From Bacillota bacterium (GTDB taxonomy: Bacteria; Bacillota; Clostridia; UBA1381), in assembly GCA_021205715.1 (NCBI GenBank), contig JAJPXA010000213.1, forward strand, positions 276 through 5,510: DNA of 5,235 nt. The letters run 5' to 3'. The notes beneath the pieces were generated by a model that ran no database searches, was not told the DNA's origin, and was given only the letters and a program-made list of their open reading frames with translations. Position numbers and translations under genes: made by a program. How positions within the stretch are numbered: the stretch's first letter is position 1; each line of letters starts with the position of its first letter. Positions 1 to 5,235 of the stretch are shown here, in pieces.

Positions 1-1164
1 TTTCGCGCGCGCGGTCGACGTAGGCTTTGACGTGGACTTTGGAGTCGCGGTAGCTTTTGAGCTTGACGCGCATGATGACGACGACGATGACGATGCAGAT
101 GATGATGCCGACGATGCAGACGATGATGCTGACGACGACGTTGCCGCGCCCGTCTTTAAATCGCCGCTTATGCCTATGCCGTCGCTTGACGTGAAGTCAA
201 AAAACACGCTTTTACCCTCGCTTACTCTAAGGGAGCTTACCATCGCGCAAAGCGCGTAGGATGCAGCAAGACTGTTCGAGGATTTGCCGCTTTTTTCGGC
301 GAATCCGCCGTCCGAATTTTGAAAGCTCAAAACCGCGTCCATAACGGTTATGCCGTTTTTCTTTAAGCGGTCGTCGTCCTGCGAAACGCCTATCGAATCT
401 ATAGCCATAGACACGAATGCCGTGTCCGTCAAATTACCGAAATCCGCAGAATCGTTTTGAACGGACGAAAGATACGCGACCGCGTTATATATCGCCGCGC
501 CGCACGAAACGGAGGCGCTTTCGCCGTTATATGCTTTCGTTATATTATACGTTTGCGAATTATTATAGTCCGAAAGCGCGATTATCGCGCACGCGGTTAT
601 GTAAACATCGTCGTTAAAACTGCCGTTTTGAGCCTGCGCCGCCAAAATCGAGGTTATCATATCCTCTCTGTCGGCGCGCGCCCAATCGGGCACCTCATAA
701 TTTCCCGCATCCAAAGCGGTAAGCGCGCCGATATATCCCATTATTCCCTGCTGATCCAGCGGCGCCGACGCGGCTCTGAAAAATGTGCTGTCCGCGACCA
801 AATCGCGCTCGCCTATATACTGAGCGTTTCCCTTCATTGCCGTTACAGCCAAAAGCGTTCTTTGCATATCAAGCGCGGAGCTGTATTCGTCATAGTCCGC
901 GGCTATGCCGTTCAAAGCCTTTAAATAGGACTCCGAATCAAACGTTGCGCCGGCTCTCGAAAGAGCGATAGCATAATAGTCCGCCGCCTTTGAACCGGAT
1001 GATGAGGAAAGAGGGTCGTTATCTTCTTTCCACAAAACGGCATTTTTAACCGCTTTTTCCAAATCGCTTGAGGAATACGCGTTTACATCCGTAAATGAAA
1101 CGTTTATCCCCGCGATACCGATAATTACCGCAAGCGCGCAAATAAGCGCAGCCGTTCTTTTCAT
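1..1164 (-). CDS. Secreted protein with terpenoid-cyclase/prenyltransferase-like alpha-alpha toroid repeats, 3' end missing
   Basis: The frame runs from an ATG at 1164, with GGAGGGAG (1176-1169) just upstream, to the window edge without a stop: 388 visible codons. Residues 1-29 form a Sec signal peptide (MKRTAALICALAVIIG, likely cut at VNA/YS). Residues about 30-330 are mostly helical and carry three regularly spaced QN repeats: AAQAQNGSF (175-183), SSVQNDSADFG (233-243) and SFQNSDGGF (280-288), each followed by an Ala/Thr-rich helix such as ITACAIIAL. QN-x-DGGF repeats are typical of the squalene-cyclase/prenyltransferase toroid superfamily, which also includes non-enzymatic secreted members. 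I see no DXDD-type cyclase motif, so an enzyme is not claimed. Residues 343-371 are almost pure Ser/Ala and 372-388 are Thr/Lys/Pro-rich, suggesting a wall-spanning stalk that leads to a further domain or anchor beyond the window. Exact role unknown. Confidence 0.72.
   Translation of the reverse strand, partial: MKRTAALICALAVIIGIAGINVSFTDVNAYSSSDLEKAVKNAVLWKEDNDPLSSSSGSKAADYYAIALSRAGATFDSESYLKALNGIAADYDEYSSALDMQRTLLAVTAMKGNAQYIGERDLVADSTFFRAASAPLDQQGIMGYIGALTALDAGNYEVPDWARADREDMITSILAAQAQNGSFNDDVYITACAIIALSDYNNSQTYNITKAYNGESASVSCGAAIYNAVAYLSSVQNDSADFGNLTDTAFVSMAIDSIGVSQDDDRLKKNGITVMDAVLSFQNSDGGFAEKSGKSSNSLAASYALCAMVSSLRVSEGKSVFFDFTSSDGIGISGDLKTGAATSSSASSSASSASSSASSSSSSSCASSSKATATPKSTSKPTSTARAK
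52..138 (-). repeat. Low-complexity trinucleotide tract coding a Ser/Ala stalk
   Basis: On the plus strand this is a degenerate run of GAT/GAC/GCA-type triplets; on the coding strand it reads TCA, TCG, TCT and GCA codons, giving about 29 residues that are nearly all Ser and Ala. Codons are mixed rather than one perfect unit, so it is a biased low-complexity stretch more than a clean microsatellite. It encodes the flexible segment between the toroid domain and the Thr/Lys/Pro tail of the exported protein. Confidence 0.75.
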
Positions 1165-1185
1165 TGTACTCCCTCCATATTTAAA

Positions 1186-1191
1186 ATTATA
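1186..1191 (-). promoter_or_regulatory. Possible -10 box before the toroid-repeat gene
   Basis: The AT-rich 36-base gap between the isomerase and the last gene contains a perfect TATAAT on the minus strand, 21 bases upstream of the ATG, with GGAGGGAG between them. No good -35 match is seen at the right spacing (the 17-base position reads TAACGA; a TTGAAT at 1208-1203 is too close). It could be a weak internal promoter or chance in AT-rich sequence. Confidence 0.25.
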
Positions 1192-1200
1192 TAACGCTTA

Positions 1201-2409
1201 TTATTCAATCGTTATCGTCGTAATGAGAACCGGCGATACCGGTACATCCGATAAGCCAAGCTCCTCGATAACACCGGTGCTTACCGCCGCTATTTTATCC
1301 ACCACGGCAAGACTCTCATCGTCGCTTACCCTGCCGAAAGCGGCATATTCGCCGTCAAGATAAAGCGCGTCCTGATGCATTATAAAGAACTGCGACGACG
1401 CGCTGTCATAATCCTGCGCTCTCGCCATCGATATTACGCCGCGCGTATGCGACAAATCGTTATCGTAGCCGTTGGACGAAAATTCTCCGATTATATTATC
1501 CGCGTCCACCGCGTCGAAGCCGAGGTCGTAGCCGCCGCCCTGTATCATAAATCCCTCTATGACTCTGTGGAAAATCGTGCCGTCATATTTGCCCTCTTCC
1601 GCAAGGCTTACAAAATTCGCTACGGTGATGGGCGCCAGGTCGGGATACAGCTCAAGATTTATTTTATCGCCGTTCGACAGCTCTATCATCGCGTTGATTA
1701 CGTTTGACGTGTAATCATCCGATGAAGCGGAGCTTGACGAGGATGAAGACGCGCCGGACGATGTGCCGGCAGCCGTGTCCGGCGATGAAGCGTCGGACGT
1801 TTCCGCGCTGCCGTAAGCGCGGTACAAAAGCGTTGCCGCCTCGGCGCGTGTAAGCGTTGCGGACGGTCTGAACGTTGAGTCCTCAAATCCGGTTATAAGT
1901 CCGGTTTCGACCGCCAGCGCTATGTACTGCGCGTTTTCGTCGGATATGTCATCCGCATCGGTGAACGCATCAATATATGAAATATCCGCCGCGGACACAT
2001 CATAGCCCGCAGCCTTAACCATACTTACCGCGACATCCTCGCGAAGCGCGGGCGAGTCGGGATTAAATTCGCCGCCGTTGCCCTCGAAGCAGTCCGCAAC
2101 CGCATTCACGTACTCATTCGCCCAGTGATTTTGCATATCGTCAAAATATACGCTGTCGTTGTCCGTCGCGAATCCGCCCTTGAGCGCGAGCATTTTTGCC
2201 CATTCCGCTCTTGTTACATCGTTGTCGGGTCTGAAGGTGTTGTCGGTATATCCCGAAAGCACTCCCTCCTCCGCCATTTTCGTTATGCTCTCAATCGCCC
2301 AATGCTCGGACGGCACATCGCCGAAGCTCTGCGCGGCAAACGCCGCTTGTGAAAACATAATTGCCGTTAAGACTGACATTACAGCCGCTATAAATCTTGT
2401 TCTTTTCAT
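1201..2409 (-). CDS. Secreted, wall-anchored cyclophilin-type peptidyl-prolyl isomerase with three SLH domains
   Basis: 402-residue exported protein that probably catalyses cis-trans isomerisation of prolyl bonds in proteins folding at the cell surface. Domain order: Sec signal peptide (residues 1 to about 25, MKRT start, cleavage near AFA); three S-layer homology domains (about 28-72, 89-131, 149-195) with the repeated pattern F-x-D-x(n)-HWA, GY/GF-x-D-x-TFRP and the polymer-binding TRAE motif in the first and third (the second has LRED instead); a Ser/Ala-rich flexible linker (about 201-232); and a complete cyclophilin domain (about 236-400). Cyclophilin active-site residues are visible: FHRVIEGFMIQGG (catalytic Arg282, Phe287, Met288, Gln290) and SQFFI (Phe341). 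The LDGEYAAFG loop has Tyr where human cyclophilin A has His126, as in many bacterial members. The ATG at 2409 has GGAGGT 5 bases upstream. It lies 14 bases after hslO. SLH domains imply binding to pyruvylated secondary wall polymer. Confidence 0.92.
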   Translation of the reverse strand: MKRTRFIAAVMSVLTAIMFSQAAFAAQSFGDVPSEHWAIESITKMAEEGVLSGYTDNTFRPDNDVTRAEWAKMLALKGGFATDNDSVYFDDMQNHWANEYVNAVADCFEGNGGEFNPDSPALREDVAVSMVKAAGYDVSAADISYIDAFTDADDISDENAQYIALAVETGLITGFEDSTFRPSATLTRAEAATLLYRAYGSAETSDASSPDTAAGTSSGASSSSSSSASSDDYTSNVINAMIELSNGDKINLELYPDLAPITVANFVSLAEEGKYDGTIFHRVIEGFMIQGGGYDLGFDAVDADNIIGEFSSNGYDNDLSHTRGVISMARAQDYDSASSQFFIMHQDALYLDGEYAAFGRVSDDESLAVVDKIAAVSTGVIEELGLSDVPVSPVLITTITIE

Positions 2410-2423
2410 TTTTTACCTCCGTT

Positions 2424-3311
2424 TTACTTTGCTCTCGCTAATATTTCCTCAAGCTCAGCTCGCTTGAAATCGTACTTATTGTTACAGAATTGACAGCACA
2501 ACTCGGCGTGACCGTCGGTGTTTATCAAATCCTCGAGATCCTTTTTGCCTATTGAAATAAGCGCTTTTTCCATACGCTCCTTTGAGCAGGTGCATCTGTA
2601 TTCGGGATGTATCGTTTCGTTTTGCATAAGCATCGAAAATCCGTCGGTCACGGTAAAAAACAGCTCCTTAGCGCTCATACCCGAGTTAATCATCGAACTT
2701 ACCGGCTTTAAGCTACGAATTTGCCGCGTTATTTGCTCCGCAAGCTCGTCCGACGCTCCGGGCATAAGCTGAATCATATATCCGCCCGACGCCAAAACCG
2801 AGTAATCGCGGTCAACCAAAACGCCCAGCGCGACGCAGGACGGTATCTGCTCCGAAACCGCGAAATATTCGGTTATATCCTCGGCGATTTCGCCCGTTTT
2901 TATCGGTATCTGCCCAACGTACGGCTCTTTAAGCCCCATATCCTTTATTACGCTCAGCGTGCCGTCGCGGCCTACCGCGCCGCCCACGTCAAGCTTTCCC
3001 AACGGATTAAGCGGCAAATCCGCGAACGGATTTCCCACATATCCGCGTACACCGCCGCCGCTGTCCGCAACGGCAATCAAATTTCCCAGCTCGCCGCCGC
3101 CGTTCATTCTGAGCGTCAGCGAATCTGTTTCGTTTTTCAGTGAGGAAACTCCCATCATAAGCGCGCCGGTCATAATTCTTCCGAGCGCGGCTGTCGCCAC
3201 GGGATAGGTGTTATGAATTTTGCGCGCCTCCTCCGCAAGCTCCGTTGTCACGGCACAGTAAACGCGCATTGTGCCATCCGTATTTGTTCCTCGTACCATC
3301 ATATCCGCCAA
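2424..3311 (-). CDS. hslO: Redox-regulated chaperone Hsp33
   Basis: 295-residue cytoplasmic holdase that is inactive when reduced with zinc bound, and unfolds its C-terminus to bind clients after oxidative stress. The N-terminal core shows family features: VRGTNTDGTMRVY (residues 6-18), then LGRIMTGALMMG (43-54), the glycine-rich GGGVRGYVGNP (85-95) and the DMGLKEPYVGQIP stretch (124-136). The C-terminal zinc switch is complete: CTC (Cys240, Cys242) and CQFC (Cys273, Cys276), with 30 residues between the pairs, the same spacing as in the E. coli protein. An extra cysteine, Cys272, sits directly before the CxxC. The TTG start at 3311 is preferred over the ATGs at 3302 and 3299: it is 7 bases from AGAGGTG and restores the usual short N-terminus (MADMMVRG, like MxDYLVR in relatives). 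It follows cdaR by only 6 bases, so co-expression with the c-di-AMP genes is likely. Confidence 0.95.
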   Translation of the reverse strand: MADMMVRGTNTDGTMRVYCAVTTELAEEARKIHNTYPVATAALGRIMTGALMMGVSSLKNETDSLTLRMNGGGELGNLIAVADSGGGVRGYVGNPFADLPLNPLGKLDVGGAVGRDGTLSVIKDMGLKEPYVGQIPIKTGEIAEDITEYFAVSEQIPSCVALGVLVDRDYSVLASGGYMIQLMPGASDELAEQITRQIRSLKPVSSMINSGMSAKELFFTVTDGFSMLMQNETIHPEYRCTCSKERMEKALISIGKKDLEDLINTDGHAELCCQFCNNKYDFKRAELEEILARAK

Positions 3312-3317
3312 AATATG

Positions 3318-4493
3318 TCACCTCTCATTAATTGTTACCGACGCGGTGTATTCGCCGCTTATCGCAAGCGTGTCGCTCTCGACCGTTACGGGTACCTCAT
3401 ACTCGCCCGCCTCGGTATATCCCGATAAATCCGCGTATGCCGTGATATTGTCCGCGTCAAGCTCCGATTCCGTTCCGGTTGCCGTTACGGTTATATCATC
3501 GGCTTGTGCGCTAAAAGCGTCGTCAAGATTTTTCAGCGATACTGACACATTTATATCATCGGAAAGTATTTTTTGCGCCGAAAGCTTTACGGTAACGGTT
3601 TTTTGACCGTCCGGTATATATATCCCGTCCGTTTCTTCCAAATTGCACGTTACGGTATCGTCGATTTTTTCAACGACCGCGTACACCGATTTCGGCGAAT
3701 CATATCCGAGCCGTATCCCCACATCAACCCGCGACGGTGAAACGGTGCTTTTTGCGTCAAGCTTGTAATCATCCGCCAGCTCATCCGAAAGCTTTACGGC
3801 AACGGGAAGAGATACGGATTCATAAATTTCATAATCCACGTCAACCTTTGTTACGGACGACTCTATTGTTTCGTTTTTGGTTATCGGCGAGCCGCTCTTA
3901 TTCATAAGAATGTAGCTGCTCTCAAACGTCATATCCTTTTCGACATCGGATATATCGGCGGTAATAAGACCGTAGCTTACCTCCTCAAGCTCGCTTTCGG
4001 CTCCGATAAGCGTTACCTTATCAACAGCCGCAGTTGTTTTTACCAAGTAATCCGACGTTCCGGTTTGATTTATTTCAATATTAATCTCTTTTTCGGTGAT
4101 GTTATCGACAGTTATCGGCACACTCTCAAAATTCACGTTGACTATCGTTAATTTCGCCGACGGCAGCGTAACGTTTCCCGATAAATTATAGGTTCCCGCG
4201 GCATTTACCGACGACACGTCCACCTCCACATATATGTCACCGGACAAATTAAGCAAATCGTTTCTTCTTCCGGATATTACAACCGAAAGTCCCTCTATTT
4301 CGCTCCTGTCGACAACCGTGAGCGATTTGTCTTTAAGATGATCCTCGCCGGAAAATCTTATCGGAAGATTATAAACCGTGGTGCTTATCTCCGGCGGATT
4401 TACGTAAATAACGCCCGCCCAAACTATAATCGCCAAAATCAGTGAAAGAATTATCTGCTTCGCTTTGCCGCGCTTTGTGTTTTTCTCGCTCAT
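3318..4493 (-). CDS. cdaR: CdaR, YbbR-repeat regulator of diadenylate cyclase
   Basis: 391-residue membrane-anchored partner of CdaA; in studied Firmicutes CdaR binds the cyclase and adjusts c-di-AMP synthesis. The sequence shows a short Lys/Arg-rich cytoplasmic start (residues 1-12), one transmembrane helix (about 13-31, IILSLILAIIVWAGV), then a long beta-rich extracellular part. This part divides into about four YbbR-like repeats (roughly 36-130, 135-222, 225-305, 310-390), each with alternating hydrophobic strands and a recurring phrase near a domain edge such as VTLIGAESELEEV or VTATGTESELDAD. The length fits the family. The ATG at 4493 overlaps the cdaA stop and is preceded by GGAGGTC, which sits inside the last cdaA codons. 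The repeats are weakly conserved, as is usual; position next to cdaA and the membrane topology make the call firm. What the extracellular repeats sense is not evident. Confidence 0.93.
   Translation of the reverse strand: MSEKNTKRGKAKQIILSLILAIIVWAGVIYVNPPEISTTVYNLPIRFSGEDHLKDKSLTVVDRSEIEGLSVVISGRRNDLLNLSGDIYVEVDVSSVNAAGTYNLSGNVTLPSAKLTIVNVNFESVPITVDNITEKEINIEINQTGTSDYLVKTTAAVDKVTLIGAESELEEVSYGLITADISDVEKDMTFESSYILMNKSGSPITKNETIESSVTKVDVDYEIYESVSLPVAVKLSDELADDYKLDAKSTVSPSRVDVGIRLGYDSPKSVYAVVEKIDDTVTCNLEETDGIYIPDGQKTVTVKLSAQKILSDDINVSVSLKNLDDAFSAQADDITVTATGTESELDADNITAYADLSGYTEAGEYEVPVTVESDTLAISGEYTASVTINER
3319..3325 (-). promoter_or_regulatory. Ribosome binding site that selects the hslO TTG start
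   Basis: The minus strand reads AGAGGTG, ending 7 bases before the TTG at 3311. The next in-frame ATG (3302) would be 16 bases away, too far for efficient initiation. The last two bases of the site are also part of the cdaR stop codon TGA (3320-3318), so ribosomes ending cdaR finish directly over it. This suggests termination-reinitiation coupling. Confidence 0.7.
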
Positions 4494-5235
4494 TTTGACC
4501 TCCAGAATTTAAACTTTTCTATAGCCTCGGTTTTTCTGTCCGCGGAGCTTGATAAAATCATCGCTTTTTTAAGTGCGTTTCTCAGCGAATCCTCGTGCAG
4601 ATTACGCGTCAGGTTTCCCTCGCGCGCTATGGAAATTTTTCCCGTTTCCTCCGATACCACAACGATAATCGCGTCCGTCACCTCGCTTAATCCTATCGCC
4701 GCGCGGTGACGCGTGCCAAGCTCGCGCGAAAGATTTATATTCGATGTGAGCGGCAAAAGACACGCCGCGGTTATAATCTTATTTCCTCTTATTATCACCG
4801 CGCCGTCGTGGAGCGGCGTGTTCGGAACAAATATATTTTCCAAAAGCATACTTGAAACATCGGAATTAAGCTCGGTTCCCGTTCTTATATACTCTCCGAG
4901 CTGCGTTTCGCGCTCGATTACAATAAGCGCGCCCGTTTTTGTCGCCGACATATCGCACGCCGCCTTTACAACGGATTCAATCGTGTTTTCCGTCGCCTCC
5001 GCGGTTGTGTCGGCGCCGAAATCCATTATTTTTCCTAAAGTGATGCGTCCGACCTTCTCGAGAATATTTCGAAGCTCCGGCTGAAAAATTACAACCAGCG
5101 CGAAAACTCCGACCTGAAGAAGTGTCGACATTATGTAGTTAAGCGCGTTCAAATGAAGCCACTGACTCACGAAAAACACCAGAAATATTATTACTATTCC
5201 CTTTAAAAGCTGCTTTGCGCGGGTTTCCTTTATGG
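4490..5235 (-). CDS. cdaA: Diadenylate cyclase CdaA (DacA), 5' end missing
   Basis: Membrane diadenylate cyclase that condenses two ATP into c-di-AMP, the second messenger controlling potassium and osmolyte uptake and wall homeostasis in Firmicutes. The frame is open to the window edge, giving 247 visible residues; the true start and the first membrane helix lie outside. A later GTG at 5179 is not the start, because family-typical sequence (TRAKQLLKG) precedes it. Visible in order: a hydrophobic helix (visible residues about 9-27), another (about 32-49) ending in the family signature FQPELR, a linker, then the DAC domain. Both catalytic motifs are present: DGA (codons 4807-4799, in the context PLHDGAVI) and RHR (codons 4711-4703, in GTRHRAAIG). 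The stop TGA overlaps the cdaR start by 4 bases (ATGA), so the two are probably translationally coupled. The identification is very secure; only the N-terminus is unseen. Confidence 0.96.
   Translation of the reverse strand, partial: IKETRAKQLLKGIVIIFLVFFVSQWLHLNALNYIMSTLLQVGVFALVVIFQPELRNILEKVGRITLGKIMDFGADTTAEATENTIESVVKAACDMSATKTGALIVIERETQLGEYIRTGTELNSDVSSMLLENIFVPNTPLHDGAVIIRGNKIITAACLLPLTSNINLSRELGTRHRAAIGLSEVTDAIIVVVSEETGKISIAREGNLTRNLHEDSLRNALKKAMILSSSADRKTEAIEKFKFWRSK
4497..4503 (-). promoter_or_regulatory. Ribosome binding site of cdaR inside cdaA
   Basis: On the minus strand the bases read GGAGGTC, followed after three bases by the cdaR ATG. The site lies in the Trp-Arg-Ser codons at the very end of cdaA. 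With the ATGA stop/start overlap it points to coupled translation, which would keep cyclase and regulator in step. The coupling is inferred; the motif and overlap are seen directly. Confidence 0.8.

Noticed and set aside
32..259. Plus-strand open frame with a striking poly-Asp stretch
   Set aside because: It is the complement of the Ser/Ala codon tract (TCA/TCG read backwards give GA-rich triplets) and lies wholly inside the minus-strand exported protein gene; it has no ribosome binding site.
457..924. Plus-strand open frame of 155 codons
   Set aside because: It is rich in Arg, Ile and Tyr with no recognisable domain, and is antisense to the QN-repeat gene, whose signal peptide, ribosome binding site and repeats are convincing.
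1165..1200. Search for a terminator after the isomerase gene
   Set aside because: No stem of useful length followed by a T run was found on the minus strand; the short AT-rich palindromic bits are too weak.
1318..1362. Replacement of the Trp121 and His126 equivalents in the cyclophilin domain
   Set aside because: Many bacterial cyclophilins lack these residues (the loop reads LDGxYAxFG in numerous homologues), so it is not a sign of inactivity.
1698..1886. Minus-strand Arg/His/Pro-rich open frame
   Set aside because: It overlaps the SLH3 and linker coding region in another frame; its composition is typical of an out-of-frame shadow.
1154..2409. The same first 11 coding bases (ATGAAAAGAAC) in the two exported proteins
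   Set aside because: MKRT-type basic starts are common in signal peptides; the similarity ends after four residues, so duplication is not supported.
2721..3143. Plus-strand open frame of 140 codons antisense to hslO
   Set aside because: hslO is complete with conserved motifs and zinc cysteines in the opposite strand; this frame shows no family features.

Overview
The window carries five genes, all on the minus strand, so the text below reads them from high to low coordinates. Together they look like one tightly packed operon of a monoderm, Firmicutes-type bacterium, most likely a member of the Clostridia. That placement rests on three things: the cdaA-cdaR pair (a Firmicutes hallmark), a secreted protein with S-layer homology (SLH) domains that bind Gram-positive type secondary cell-wall polymers, and strong GGAGG-type ribosome binding sites. 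Genus or species cannot be read from the sequence. Both the first and the last gene run off the window.

Layout: 5235-4490 is the 3' part of cdaA (membrane diadenylate cyclase making c-di-AMP). It overlaps by 4 bases (ATGA) with cdaR at 4493-3318, its membrane-anchored partner with extracellular YbbR repeats. Six bases later, from a TTG start, comes hslO at 3311-2424 (redox-switched chaperone Hsp33). Fourteen bases later comes a 402-residue secreted protein at 2409-1201 that joins three SLH domains to a cyclophilin-type peptidyl-prolyl isomerase. Thirty-six bases later comes an exported protein at 1164-1 with QN-type repeats like those of the terpenoid-cyclase/prenyltransferase alpha-alpha toroid fold. 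It ends in a Ser/Ala tract and a Thr/Lys/Pro tail that continues past base 1. No rho-independent terminator is seen between any of the genes. The only gap that could hold a promoter is the AT-rich 36-base one before the last gene.

Working together (inference): cdaA and cdaR form the known second-messenger module that controls osmotic and cell-wall balance. The next gene in many Firmicutes is glmM, but here it is replaced by folding genes: one cytoplasmic chaperone and one wall-anchored prolyl isomerase. The window therefore links c-di-AMP and envelope homeostasis to protein quality control inside and outside the membrane. The functions of the first four genes are well supported. The last is recognised only at the fold level. 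I found no RNA genes, mobile elements or CRISPR arrays, and nothing that clearly amounts to an undescribed system.
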